Positions 17,619 to 27,399 of a stretch of DNA of 37,046 nucleotides are shown here, one piece after another. Both the position numbers and the translations under genes were made by a program. Origin of the DNA: Alphaproteobacteria bacterium (lineage in GTDB: Bacteria > Pseudomonadota > Alphaproteobacteria > Reyranellales > Reyranellaceae); contig VGCQ01000006.1 of assembly GCA_016870055.1 (NCBI GenBank), positions 1 to 37,046 on the forward strand, given 5' to 3'. Each line of letters opens with the position of its first letter. Within the stretch, counting starts at the first letter, position 1. Under the pieces are notes generated by a model. The model saw only the letters and a program-made list of their open reading frames with translations, did no database searches and had not been told where the DNA came from.

Positions 17619-18359
17619 CTATTTGAGCTTGGTGATCAGTGCCTGGGCTGCCGCCGGATTGCGCTCCTTGGCGCCCGAGATGAAGTACACGAACGCATCG
17701 CCCTTTTTGCTCCAGGCTTTGGCCCGCTTGGCCCAGCCGTCGAGGTCGGCGGGCTTGTAGCCGGTCTTCACCTTGGCTTGGCTGCCCATCAGGCGGGCAT
17801 AGGTGAAGTCGGCAGTCGGCTGGTCGATCTCGGGGAAATCCTCGTCGTGGGCATAGACGATGGCGGCGCCATATTTGCGCGCAAGTTCGTAGAAGCGCGC
17901 GTCCTGGAAGCTGCCATGGCGCACTTCCAGCGCATGGCGCAGCGGCCGCTTGCCGAGTTCGCGCGGCAGCAGCTTCAGGAATGCTTCGAAGTCCTCCGGA
18001 TCGAACCTCTTGGTGCCCATGAACTGCCAATTCACCGGGCCCAGCCGATCGCCGAGCTCGACGATGCCCTGGGCGAAGAATCGGTCGATCGATTCGCCCG
18101 CCTCGGCGAGCACGCGTCGGTTGGTGCAGAAGCGCGACGCCTTGACCGAAAACACGAAGCCCTCCGGCGTCTCGTCGCGCCACTTCGCCCAGCTCGCCGG
18201 CTTGAAGCTCGAGTAGTAGGTGCCGTTGATCTCGATCGAGGTGAGCTGGCGGCTGGCATATTCCAGCTCGCGCTTGTGGGTCAGGCCTTTGGGATAGAAC
18301 ACACCGCGCCACGGCTCGAAGGTCCAGCCGCCGATGCCGACATAGATGTTGCCGCTCAT
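17619..18359 (-). CDS. DUF72 domain-containing protein
   Basis: MSGNIYVGIGGWTFEPWRGVFYPKGL...FSVKASRFCTNRRVL; C-terminal FVYFISGAKERNP. Confidence 0.92.
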   Translation of the reverse strand: MSGNIYVGIGGWTFEPWRGVFYPKGLTHKRELEYASRQLTSIEINGTYYSSFKPASWAKWRDETPEGFVFSVKASRFCTNRRVLAEAGESIDRFFAQGIVELGDRLGPVNWQFMGTKRFDPEDFEAFLKLLPRELGKRPLRHALEVRHGSFQDARFYELARKYGAAIVYAHDEDFPEIDQPTADFTYARLMGSQAKVKTGYKPADLDGWAKRAKAWSKKGDAFVYFISGAKERNPAAAQALITKLK

Positions 18360-18366
18360 GGCAGGA

Positions 18367-19317
18367 CTATAGCAGCCCCAAACTCCTGAAGCTCGCATGG
18401 CCTTTGCGGCCGATCACCAGGTGATCGTGGACCGCAATGCCCAGCGCCTCGGCGGCGGCTTTGACCTCGCGTGTCATCTCGATGTCTTCGCGCGACGGTT
18501 TGGGATCGCCACTGGGATGATTGTGCACCAGGATCAGGGCGGCGGCGTTCAGCGCCAGCGCCCGCTTGACCACCTCGCGCGGATAGACCGGCGTGTGGTC
18601 GATGGTGCCGCGCTGCTGCACCTCGTCGGCGATCAGCACGTTCTTGCGGTCGAGGAAGAGGATGCGGAACTGCTCGGTCTTCTCGTGGGCGAGTGCGGCA
18701 TGGCAGTAGTCGATGAGTTGCTGCCAGTTGGTCAGCACCGGCATGTCCTTGACGGTGCGCGCCGCTAGCCGTCGCGCGGCCTCGCGCAGCGCCTTGAAAT
18801 GCACCAGTGTGCGTCGATCGATCTCGAACTCGCGCAACTGCGCGGGTTCGGCGGCAAAGACGTCGCCCAGCGTGCCGAAGCGCTCGAGAAGGTTCTTGGC
18901 CAACGGCTTGGTGTCGACGCGCTCGATCGAATAGAACAGCAGCAGCTCGAGCAGCTCGTAGTCGGCCAGCGGCTCGACGCCCGCGCCGAGCACCCGTTCG
19001 CGCACCCGGCCGCGATGGCCCCAGAAGTGCGGCCGCTCGGCGGTGGCCTCGCCGCTATTGTGGCCGCTGCCCGTCGGCGCTGCGGCGAGCAGGGCGACGA
19101 TGCGCGCCGTCGGGTCCTCGCCGGAGAATTCCCAGCACTGGTCGAGCTTGTTCCAGGCGCCGCCCGCCTCGCGCAGCAGCGATCGATGAGGCAGCGTATT
19201 GCCGCGCACTTGCCAGAGGTCATTGGCGGTCTGCAGGCGTAGGCCGGCAGCCAACAGGGCGAGCAGCGCCGCATCGTCCGCCGCCGCTTCGGGAGTTGCC
19301 CGTTTCGCCCTGCCCAT
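18367..19317 (-). CDS. radC: RadC-family JAMM/MPN protein with about 90-aa N-terminal extension
   Basis: GHRGRVRERVLGAG...PLADYELLELLLFYSIERVDTKPLAK...LVHNHPSGDPKPSREDIEMT (HxHx10D). Confidence 0.93.
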   Translation of the reverse strand: MGRAKRATPEAAADDAALLALLAAGLRLQTANDLWQVRGNTLPHRSLLREAGGAWNKLDQCWEFSGEDPTARIVALLAAAPTGSGHNSGEATAERPHFWGHRGRVRERVLGAGVEPLADYELLELLLFYSIERVDTKPLAKNLLERFGTLGDVFAAEPAQLREFEIDRRTLVHFKALREAARRLAARTVKDMPVLTNWQQLIDYCHAALAHEKTEQFRILFLDRKNVLIADEVQQRGTIDHTPVYPREVVKRALALNAAALILVHNHPSGDPKPSREDIEMTREVKAAAEALGIAVHDHLVIGRKGHASFRSLGLL

Positions 19318-19396
19318 GGCGCGACGGTCCTATGCAACCGCGGCGGAAAGGCGGCAGGAAGTGGCTGAAGCCGAGACGGCCGACTATTGTCGGGCG

Positions 19397-20806
19397 ATGT
19401 CCACAGCCTCCAATGCCGAGATCGACGCTGCCTGCGAGGCCTTCGCCCAGGAGCACAATCTGCCCGGTCTGCTTGCCGGGGTCGTACAGGACGGCCGGTT
19501 GATCCATGTCGCGGTCGTCGGCCAGGCCGACATCGAGGCCGGGCGTCCGGTGACACCCGAGACGGCGTTTCGCATCGCCTCGATGACCAAGAACATGACG
19601 GCGCTTGCGATCCTCGCCCTGCGTGATCGCGGCAAGCTCGTGCTCGACGCGCCGCTGGCCGAGTACGTGCCGCAGTTCGCCGCGGTGGCGCCGGCCACTC
19701 GTGACAGCCAGCCCGTCAGCCTCCGCCATCTGCTTTGTCACACCGCCGGCTTCGTCACCGACGATCCCTGGGCCGACCGTGTGCTCGGCATGACGCCGGC
19801 CGCGCTCGATGCATTGATTGCCGGCGGCACGCTGTTCGCCCGTCCGCCGGGGCTTGCCTTCGAGTACTCGAACCTGGGCTATGCGCTGCTCGGCCGCGTC
19901 ATCGGCAATGTCAGCGGCGAACCCTACCAGGCCTTCATCCGGCGCACTTTCCTCGAGCCGCTCGGCATGGCGCGCACCACTTTCGATGCTTTGCAGGCCC
20001 AGCGCGGCGACTACGCCTTCGGCTATCGCCTCGACGACGAGGCTTGGTCGCGCGAACGCATCGAGCCCGACGGCGAGGTCGGCGCGATGGGCGGCCTGGT
20101 CACGACGGCGGCAGACTACGCGCGCTGGGTCGCCTTCCTGCTGTCGGCCTGGCCGGCGCGCGACGATCCCGAGACGGGTCCGGTCCGTCGCGCCAGCGTT
20201 CGCGAAATGGGCCTGTGGCATGGACCGCCTTTCCTGTCCGAGGTCGTCGATGGCCAGGCAGCACTGGCCAGCGCCTACGGCTATGGGCTGGTCAACGCCG
20301 TCGATCCGGTGCTCGGCCGACGTCTGCACCATTCCGGCGGCTTGCCGGGCTACGGCTCGCACGTCCTGATGCTGCCCCAACGCGGCTGGGGCGTCTTCGC
20401 CTTTGCCAATCGAACTTATTCACCGATGTCTCGCCTGACGCCACGCCTCGCTGCGATCCGTCATGCCGCAGCGCCGCGGCTCGCATCGGCCGAGCCGTCG
20501 CTCTTCCTGAAATGCGCCGTCGACGCAGTGGTTGCCGCCTACGCATCGGGCCGCATCGAGGTGGCGGAGCGGGCGTTCGCCGAAAACTTCCTGCTCGACA
20601 CGCCGGCTCGACTCCGTAACGCTGAGCTGGCGGGCCTCAAGGACAGGCTGGGCGAAGCGACGTTGGAACGAATCGAGCCGCGGCATGGGCTCGCCGCAAA
20701 CTTCACGCTCGCCTGTGAACGCGGCCGCTTGAAGGGCGTCGTGATCCTGTCGCCGGACCCTGAACCCGGCATCCAAAAGCTGACGCTTACCATCGAGCAG
20801 ACGTGA
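19397..20806 (+). CDS. Serine hydrolase, class C beta-lactamase-like
   Basis: SMTK (SxxK), EYSNLGY (YxN), HHSGGLPGYGS; start chosen at MSTASNAEID. Confidence 0.92.
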   Translation: MSTASNAEIDAACEAFAQEHNLPGLLAGVVQDGRLIHVAVVGQADIEAGRPVTPETAFRIASMTKNMTALAILALRDRGKLVLDAPLAEYVPQFAAVAPATRDSQPVSLRHLLCHTAGFVTDDPWADRVLGMTPAALDALIAGGTLFARPPGLAFEYSNLGYALLGRVIGNVSGEPYQAFIRRTFLEPLGMARTTFDALQAQRGDYAFGYRLDDEAWSRERIEPDGEVGAMGGLVTTAADYARWVAFLLSAWPARDDPETGPVRRASVREMGLWHGPPFLSEVVDGQAALASAYGYGLVNAVDPVLGRRLHHSGGLPGYGSHVLMLPQRGWGVFAFANRTYSPMSRLTPRLAAIRHAAAPRLASAEPSLFLKCAVDAVVAAYASGRIEVAERAFAENFLLDTPARLRNAELAGLKDRLGEATLERIEPRHGLAANFTLACERGRLKGVVILSPDPEPGIQKLTLTIEQT

Positions 20807-20833
20807 CACCGCCGGCCTTGGCGGCCCTTGGTC

Positions 20834-21700
20834 CTACGCCGCGGTTGCCGCGGCGCGGGTAGTGAGGTCGTAGGGCGGCTTCGCGAGCTCGCGCGGCGAG
20901 AGGGTGAAGAACTCGACGCCGGTTTCGGTGATGCCGACCGAATGCTCGAACTGGGCCGAGAGCTGCTTGTCGCGCGTCACTGCCGTCCAGCCGTCACTCA
21001 GGATCTTCACCTGCCAGGTGCCGGCATTCACCATCGGCTCGACGGTGAAGAACATGCCGGGCTTGAGTTCGGGGCCGGTGCCCGCCTTGCCGTAGTGCAG
21101 GATGTTGGGCGCGTCGTGGAAGATGCGGCCAAGCCCGTGGCCCGAGAAGTCGCGCACCACGGAGAAACGTTGCGCCTCGACGTAGCTCTGGATGGCGTGC
21201 CCGATGTCGCCGACCCGGCCGCCTGGCTTGGCGGCGGCGATACCGCGCATCATCGCCTCGTAGGTGACATCGCACAGCCGGCGCGCCTTCACGCTCACCT
21301 CGCCGGCGAAGAACATGCGGCTGGTGTCGCCGTACCAGCCGTCGAGGATCACCGTGACGTCGATATTGACGATGTCGCCATCCTGCAGGCGCTTATCTCC
21401 GGGGATGCCGTGGCAGACCACATGGTTGATCGAGGTACAGATCGACTTGGGATAGCCGCGATAGCCGAGCGGGGCGGGGATCGCCTTGTGATCGAGGATG
21501 TAGTCGTGGCAGAGCTTGTCGAGCTCGCCGGTGCTGATGCCCGGCTGCACGTGGGGCGTGATGAAGTCCAGCGTCTCGGCGGCCAGCCGGCCGGCGCGGC
21601 GCATGCCCTCGAATCCCTCCGGCCCGTGCAGCTTGATCGACCGCTGGTCGCGCCGCCAGTAGTCGTCGCTGTCGTCGATGAAGTCGCGAGGGCTGCTCAT
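20834..21700 (-). CDS. map: Methionine aminopeptidase type I
   Basis: ICTSINHVVCHGIPGDKRLQDGDIVNIDVTVILDGWYGDTSRMF...GHGLGRIFHDAPNILHYG...FTVEPMVN. Confidence 0.96.
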   Translation of the reverse strand: MSSPRDFIDDSDDYWRRDQRSIKLHGPEGFEGMRRAGRLAAETLDFITPHVQPGISTGELDKLCHDYILDHKAIPAPLGYRGYPKSICTSINHVVCHGIPGDKRLQDGDIVNIDVTVILDGWYGDTSRMFFAGEVSVKARRLCDVTYEAMMRGIAAAKPGGRVGDIGHAIQSYVEAQRFSVVRDFSGHGLGRIFHDAPNILHYGKAGTGPELKPGMFFTVEPMVNAGTWQVKILSDGWTAVTRDKQLSAQFEHSVGITETGVEFFTLSPRELAKPPYDLTTRAAATAA

Positions 21701-21805
21701 GGCGCCTATTTGGCATGCGATATCGATGCTAACAAGGCCGCGCGATGCTTGGCCGGCCGGCACGCCTTCGTTAAGGTCCTGAAAGACAAGCAAAAAGAGC
21801 GTGGC

Positions 21806-22567
21806 ATGTCCCAGCCGGCAAAAACCGTGACCGCCTGCATCATCGTCATCGGCAACGAGATCCTGAGCGGCCGCACGCGCGATGCCAATATCCAATATTT
21901 CGCGACCGAGCTTGGGCAACTTGGCGTTCGGGTGATGGAATGTCGCGTCGTTCCCGACATCGAGGAGACGATCGTCGCCACGGTCAACGAGGTGCGGCGT
22001 AAGTTCGACTATGTGTTCACCACCGGCGGCATCGGGCCTACTCACGACGACATCACCGCCGACTGCATCGCCAAAGCGTTCGGCGTCGGCATCTCCGAGC
22101 ACCCCGAGGCAGTGGCGCGCATGACGCGCCACTACGGCGATCCCGCCCTGTTCACGCCGGCCCGCCGGCGCATGGCTCGGGTACCGCACGGCGGCATCCT
22201 GGTCGACAATCCGGTGTCGGTGGCGCCCGGATTCCAGCTGGAGAACGTCTTTATCTTCGCCGGCATCCCCAAGGTTGCCGAGGCGATGTTTCAGTCGATG
22301 AGGCACCGGCTGGTCGGCGGCACGCCGGTGCTGTCGCGCACGGTACGGACCAACCTGCCCGAAGGGATCATCGCCGAGCCGCTGGGCGCCCTGCAGCAGC
22401 GCTACCAGGACCTCGACATCGGCAGCTATCCCGCCTTCCGCAACGGCAAGCCCAGCGTCTCGCTGGTGCTGCGCGGCACCGACGAGCCGCGATTGGTGGC
22501 CGCGGCCGCCGAGCTGATCGAGACGATCCACGGCATGAGGGGAGAGGCCGAGGAGTTCGCGCAGTAG
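21806..22567 (+). CDS. Competence/damage-inducible CinA N-terminal-like molybdopterin-binding domain protein
   Basis: IVIGNEILSGRTRDANIQYFATELGQLGVRV...FTTGGIGPTHDDITADCIAKAFG. Confidence 0.92.
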   Translation: MSQPAKTVTACIIVIGNEILSGRTRDANIQYFATELGQLGVRVMECRVVPDIEETIVATVNEVRRKFDYVFTTGGIGPTHDDITADCIAKAFGVGISEHPEAVARMTRHYGDPALFTPARRRMARVPHGGILVDNPVSVAPGFQLENVFIFAGIPKVAEAMFQSMRHRLVGGTPVLSRTVRTNLPEGIIAEPLGALQQRYQDLDIGSYPAFRNGKPSVSLVLRGTDEPRLVAAAAELIETIHGMRGEAEEFAQ

Positions 22568-22570
22568 GCC

Positions 22571-23596
22571 ATGGCCTGGCTGGCACTCATCGGCCTGTCT
22601 GCGGCGTCGTCGGCTCTCCTGCTGTGGATACAAGCGCCTGCCGCCTTGATGCTCGGGCCGTTGATCGCCGCCATCGCGGTTGCCGCCAGTGGCAGCGCGT
22701 TGCGGCCGCCCTTGTGGGCGTTCGTGTTCTCCCAGGGTGTCGTAGGCTGCTTGATCGCCAAGATGGTGCCGCTGTCGATCGTCGGCGACGTCGCGAGCCA
22801 TTGGGTTTTGTTCGCGGTGGGCGTGATCTATGTCGTCGCCGCGTCGAGCCTGGTCGGCTGGCTGATGACACGCCTACAAGTGCTGCCTGGCACCACAGCG
22901 CTGTGGGGCACCAGCCCAGGCGCGGCATCGGTCATGACTGTCATGGCGGAGTCGTACGGCGCCGATATGCGGCTGGTTGCCGTCATGCAGTATCTCCGGG
23001 TCGTGCTGGTCGCGGCGATCGCGGCTCTGGTCGCCAGACTGTTTGGTGTCAGCGTCGTGCAGGCGGCCGGCGAAGTCGTATGGTTTCCCGAGATCTCTTG
23101 GCTGCCGTTCGCCGAGACGCTGGCACTGGCGATCGGCGGGCCGATTCTGGCCCGCCTGCTGCGCCTGCCGGCGGGAGCCTTCTTGCTGCCGCTGGGGCTC
23201 GGCATCCTGCTCAGCCATTTCGGCTTGATGACCATCGAACTGCCGGCTTGGCTGCTCGCCCTGTGCTACGCCCTGGTCGGCTGGAACGTCGGCCTGCGCT
23301 TCACCCGACCCTTGCTGCTGCATGCGGCACGCGCCTTGCCGCGCATCATCGCCGCCACCCTCATCCTGATTGCCCTATGCGCCGGGCTGGCGGCGGCGAT
23401 GGTGTGGCTGGCCGGGGTCGATCCGCTGACCGCCTACCTCGCCACCAGCCCGGGCGGTTCCGATTCGATTGCCATCATCGCCGCCTCGACCGACGTCGAC
23501 GTGTCGTTCGTGATGGCCATGCAGACGGTGCGCATGCTGGCCGTGCTGTTCCTGGCGCCCGTCTTGACCAAGTTCATTGCCGACCGTCTAAGGTAG
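22571..23596 (+). CDS. AbrB-type integral membrane protein (ammonia-monooxygenase-like family)
   Basis: Polytopic; duplicated GTSPGAASVMTVMAESYGAD / ATSPGGSDSIAIIAASTDVDVSFVMAMQTVRML. Confidence 0.88.
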   Translation: MAWLALIGLSAASSALLLWIQAPAALMLGPLIAAIAVAASGSALRPPLWAFVFSQGVVGCLIAKMVPLSIVGDVASHWVLFAVGVIYVVAASSLVGWLMTRLQVLPGTTALWGTSPGAASVMTVMAESYGADMRLVAVMQYLRVVLVAAIAALVARLFGVSVVQAAGEVVWFPEISWLPFAETLALAIGGPILARLLRLPAGAFLLPLGLGILLSHFGLMTIELPAWLLALCYALVGWNVGLRFTRPLLLHAARALPRIIAATLILIALCAGLAAAMVWLAGVDPLTAYLATSPGGSDSIAIIAASTDVDVSFVMAMQTVRMLAVLFLAPVLTKFIADRLR

Positions 23597-23600
23597 CCCC

Positions 23601-24992
23601 ATGACCGCACTCCATGACATGACGGCCAGCGACCTGCTGGCCGCCTACAAAGCCAAGAAAGTGTCGCCCGTCGAGGCGATCGACGCAGTGATCGCCTATA
23701 TCGAGCGCTGGGAGCCCAAGCTCAAGGCGCTGTATGCGCCGGATTTCGAGGGCGCCCGCAAGGCCGCAAAGGCCGCAGAGGCGCGCTGGCAGGCCGCCAA
23801 GCCGCGCGGCGCGCTGGATGGGGTGCCGATCACCATCAAAGAGAACATCGCCACACGGGGCGTTCCGGTGCCACTCGGCTCGGCGGCGACCGACCTGGTG
23901 CCGGCGGCGGAAGATGCGCCGGCTGCCGCGCGGGTGCGCGAGGCGGGTGCGGTGATCCTGGCCAAGACCACCATGCCCGACTGGGGCATGCTGTCGTCGG
24001 GCCGCAGCTCGTTCCATCCGCTGACCCGCAACCCCTGGAACCTCGCCTGGAACCCTGGCGGCTCGAGCGCCGGCGCCGGTGCCGCGGCGGCGGCAGGCTA
24101 CGGCCCGCTGCATATCGGCACCGACATAGGCGGGTCGGTGCGCCTGCCGGCCTGCTGGAACGGCATCTTCACGCTGAAGCCCAGCCTGGGGCGCGTGCCA
24201 GTCGATCCGCCGTATTTCGGCCGCGTCATCGGGCCGATGACCCGTACCGTCGCAGACTCGGCCTTGTTGATGGCCGAGCTGTCCAAGCCCGATATGCGCG
24301 ACCACATGAGCCTGCCGCCGGCCGCCATCGACTGGGCCGCCGCGCCGCTTGAGCCGAAGGGCCTCAGGATCGGCCTGCATCTCGATGCCGGCTCGGGCCT
24401 GCCGGTCGATCCCGAGGTCAAGGCGGCCGTCGAGAAGGCGGCGCGGTTGTTTGCCGACGGCGGGGCGAAGATCGAACCGGTGGCGGCGTTCCTGTCGACC
24501 GACATGCTGCATCTGCAGGATCTCTACTGGCGGGTCCGCAGCTGGGTCGATTTCGCCGCCCTCGGTCACGTCAAGCAGGCGAGCGTGCTGCCCTATATCG
24601 CCGATTGGTGCCGTGGCGGCGCCGATGTGTCGGGCACCATGGTGATCAAGGCGATCGCCAACTACATGGCGATCCGCGCGGCGGCGACACGCGCCACGCA
24701 GCCATTCGACTATGTGCTGTCGCCGGTGTCGCCGGTGCCGACCTACAGCGCGGAATGGGAGACGCCGACCAACGACGTCAAGCGGCCGCTCGAGCACATC
24801 TCCTTCACCATGCCCTACAACATGAGCGAGCAGCCGGCGTCGTCGATCAATTGCGGCTACACGGCGGAGGGCAAGCCGATCGGCCTGCAGATCGCCGGCC
24901 GCCGCTTCGATGATCTCGGCGTGATGCGCCTGTCGCGCTGGTTCGAGGCGGCGCGTGGACCGCAGAAGGCTTGGCCACTTCCGCCTAAGTAG
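23601..24992 (+). CDS. Amidase (amidase-signature family)
   Basis: GVPITIKENIATRGVP...NPGGSSAGAGAAAAAGYGPLHIGTDIGGSVRLPACWNGIFTLKPS. Confidence 0.95.
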   Translation: MTALHDMTASDLLAAYKAKKVSPVEAIDAVIAYIERWEPKLKALYAPDFEGARKAAKAAEARWQAAKPRGALDGVPITIKENIATRGVPVPLGSAATDLVPAAEDAPAAARVREAGAVILAKTTMPDWGMLSSGRSSFHPLTRNPWNLAWNPGGSSAGAGAAAAAGYGPLHIGTDIGGSVRLPACWNGIFTLKPSLGRVPVDPPYFGRVIGPMTRTVADSALLMAELSKPDMRDHMSLPPAAIDWAAAPLEPKGLRIGLHLDAGSGLPVDPEVKAAVEKAARLFADGGAKIEPVAAFLSTDMLHLQDLYWRVRSWVDFAALGHVKQASVLPYIADWCRGGADVSGTMVIKAIANYMAIRAAATRATQPFDYVLSPVSPVPTYSAEWETPTNDVKRPLEHISFTMPYNMSEQPASSINCGYTAEGKPIGLQIAGRRFDDLGVMRLSRWFEAARGPQKAWPLPPK

Positions 24993-25923
24993 ATGCCAGC
25001 AGGCGACGATAGACCGGCTGCAGCAGGGCCGGCATCAGATAGATCGGGAACTGGACGGCGGCGATGAACAGGAAGATGTCGGCATCGGCCGAGGCCGGCA
25101 GCACGGCCATCAGCAACGCGTTGTGGCGGCCGCCGGAACAGTAACCGGTCGTGAGCGCAGTGCGCCGATCGAGCAGGGGCAGGGTGGCGGCAACCATCAC
25201 GGCATTGCACAGGACCATGCCGACAAAGGCGCCGCCCACGAATGCCGCGAGCTTCAGCGGCTCGGCCTCGGCGCGGGCGACGACGCCGTCCATCAACGGG
25301 ATGGCGAAGATCATCAGCACGATGACGGAAAGCCCGTCGAGCGTCGGCGCCGCTTGGGCGATGCGCGGGCCGAGCGAACGGCGGATGACGAAGGCGCCGG
25401 CCGAGGCCACGGCCACGATCAGGGCCAGTCGCAGGCTGAGATCGACGGCGCTGATATGGAGATCGAGGTCGAGCAGCCACAGGGCAAGCGGCGGCAACGT
25501 GAAGGGGACGACGAAATTGGTGATCAGCGTCAGGAGCAGCGCGAGCGAGGAATCGAGACGCAGGAAGGCAGCGGTGGTCGCGGCCGAGATGATGCCGGGC
25601 GCCATGGCGCTGAGGCAGAGCGCCGCGACCAGCCCGGGCCACAGGTCGAGGCCGGTCCAAATCGGCCAGACGACGAGCGGCACGGCAATCAGGTTGGCGA
25701 CCGACAGGGCGATGGCCAGGCCGGGGCGGCGCAGCAGCTGCACGATGCGCGCCCAGTCCATGCGCGCCAACGCCAGCATCAGCAAAGCGACGGCAAGCGG
25801 CCACAACAGCACGCGCGCCGCCGCCGCAACGTCCTGGAAGACGAGGCCGATCGCCAACGACAGCGGCAGAAGCGTGGTGGCGCGGCCGCCCATGCGCCGC
25901 AAAACGTGAACGACCGCATCCAT
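24985..25923 (-). CDS. Bile-acid:sodium-symporter-like (BASS/ACR3-fold) membrane transporter
   Basis: About 9-10 hydrophobic segments; ALCLSAMAPGIISAATTAAFLRLDSSLALLLTLITNFVVPFTLPPLA; TGYCSGGRHNALL. Confidence 0.72.
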   Translation of the reverse strand: MDAVVHVLRRMGGRATTLLPLSLAIGLVFQDVAAAARVLLWPLAVALLMLALARMDWARIVQLLRRPGLAIALSVANLIAVPLVVWPIWTGLDLWPGLVAALCLSAMAPGIISAATTAAFLRLDSSLALLLTLITNFVVPFTLPPLALWLLDLDLHISAVDLSLRLALIVAVASAGAFVIRRSLGPRIAQAAPTLDGLSVIVLMIFAIPLMDGVVARAEAEPLKLAAFVGGAFVGMVLCNAVMVAATLPLLDRRTALTTGYCSGGRHNALLMAVLPASADADIFLFIAAVQFPIYLMPALLQPVYRRLLAST

Positions 25924-25940
25924 CGCATCGAGCCTAGCAC

Positions 25941-27362
25941 ATGTTAGCGTGCCGCATGTTCCGCGCAGCCCTGACCGCCGCATTGCTGGCGGCAAGCCCC
26001 GTGCTTGCTCAGCCGATCGCCGTGCCGGACTGTACCGTCGACGGCCGCCTCACCGAGCGCGACGGGCTCAGGCTCGACGTCACCTATCGCTGCCGTGCCG
26101 TCCAGCCGTTGTCGTTCCAGCTGGGCGACGGCCGCTCGTCGGCCCATGTCGAGGATCTCAAGGTCGAGCAGCGCGACGGCATCGCCGAAGCGCGCTACCG
26201 CTTCGACCTCATGGGCTTTGCCCGAGCGGTCGACTCGACATCGCTCGCAGTGGCGCGGGGCGGCGGCGTGCTGGCGACGCTGGGCGGCTGGCTGCTCGAG
26301 CCGCGCGGCTACGATCGCGCGCCGATGATCGACATCCGCATGACTGTCGATCCTGGCCTGGTGTTCACCGCCGGCCTGCCCAAGGCGGGCGATGCTTGGC
26401 GGCTCGCCGGCACGCCGGTGCGGTTCGCCGGCTATACCGCGCTGGGTCGGCTTGCCTATCGCGAGTTCGCCGTGCCGGCGCCGGGCGCATTGCGGCTCGG
26501 CCAGCCGCGCGCCAGCGGCACACTCCGCGTCGCCATCCTGGACGGGGCGAGCGACGGCAGCCGTGCCGAGCTCTTCGACTGGGTCGAACGCACGGCGGAG
26601 GCGCAGTCCAACTACTGGCAGGGCTTTACCGCCAAGCAAGCGCTGATCGGCCTTGTTCCAGTCGGCCATCGGCGCGGCATCGGCTACGGCCGCGCCGTGT
26701 CGGGGGGCGGCGTGACGGCGATGGTCGAGATCGGCTCAGGAGCCGATGGCCGGCGGCTGTTCGACGACTGGGTGCTGACGCACGAATTGATCCACACCGG
26801 CATGCCATTCATTCGCGGCCGCAGCGCCTGGTTCATGGAAGGAGCCGCCACCTACATCGAGCCGATCATCCGTGCCCGCGCCGGCTGGAAGACGGAGGAG
26901 GAGGTGTGGCGCGAGTGGGTCGACAACATGCCGCAGGGCGTGCAGGCCTTTTCGATCGGCATGGCCAACGCCGCCGGTCGGCAGAACTACTGGGGCGGCG
27001 CCACCTTCATGCTGCTGGCCGACATTGGCTTCCGTCGCGCCACCAACGGCGGCAAGGGTCTCGAGGACTGCCTGGCCGGCGCGCTGTGGAGCGGCCTTGA
27101 CGGCGCGCAACGCGCCACGCTCGACGACTATGCGGCCGCCTGCGATCGCGCCACCGGCACCACGGTGATGTCCGGCCTGGTCGACCGTCATTTCAATCGC
27201 GCGGAGCCGGTCGATCTTGCTGCGCTGTGGAAGGATCTCGGCATTTCGGTCGTCGGTGGCCGCATCGCGCTCGACGATGCCGCACCGTCGGCGCGTTGGC
27301 GCAAGATGATCGTGCCGGGCAATCGTCCTGCGCAGCGTGTGAAGCTGCCATGGGAATCGTGA
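25941..27362 (+). CDS. Secreted gluzincin-like metallopeptidase (M61/M1-like HExxH)
   Basis: Signal peptide MFRAALTAALLAASPVLAQ; LTHELIHTGMPFIRGRSAWFMEGAATYIEP; start could be 25956. Confidence 0.75.
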   Translation: MLACRMFRAALTAALLAASPVLAQPIAVPDCTVDGRLTERDGLRLDVTYRCRAVQPLSFQLGDGRSSAHVEDLKVEQRDGIAEARYRFDLMGFARAVDSTSLAVARGGGVLATLGGWLLEPRGYDRAPMIDIRMTVDPGLVFTAGLPKAGDAWRLAGTPVRFAGYTALGRLAYREFAVPAPGALRLGQPRASGTLRVAILDGASDGSRAELFDWVERTAEAQSNYWQGFTAKQALIGLVPVGHRRGIGYGRAVSGGGVTAMVEIGSGADGRRLFDDWVLTHELIHTGMPFIRGRSAWFMEGAATYIEPIIRARAGWKTEEEVWREWVDNMPQGVQAFSIGMANAAGRQNYWGGATFMLLADIGFRRATNGGKGLEDCLAGALWSGLDGAQRATLDDYAAACDRATGTTVMSGLVDRHFNRAEPVDLAALWKDLGISVVGGRIALDDAAPSARWRKMIVPGNRPAQRVKLPWES

Positions 27363-27399
27363 GCACCGTAGGATCATCGAGGTGTGCTAGCCTGATGGC

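Noticed and set aside
20834-22801. 655-aa minus-strand ORF
   Set aside because: Only the C-terminal 288 aa is a real protein (map). The upstream part is antisense to the CinA-like and AbrB-like genes with low-complexity, GC-driven composition.
24955-25947. 330-aa plus-strand ORF
   Set aside because: Complement of the BASS-like transporter gene; Gln/Arg/Asp-rich artefact composition.
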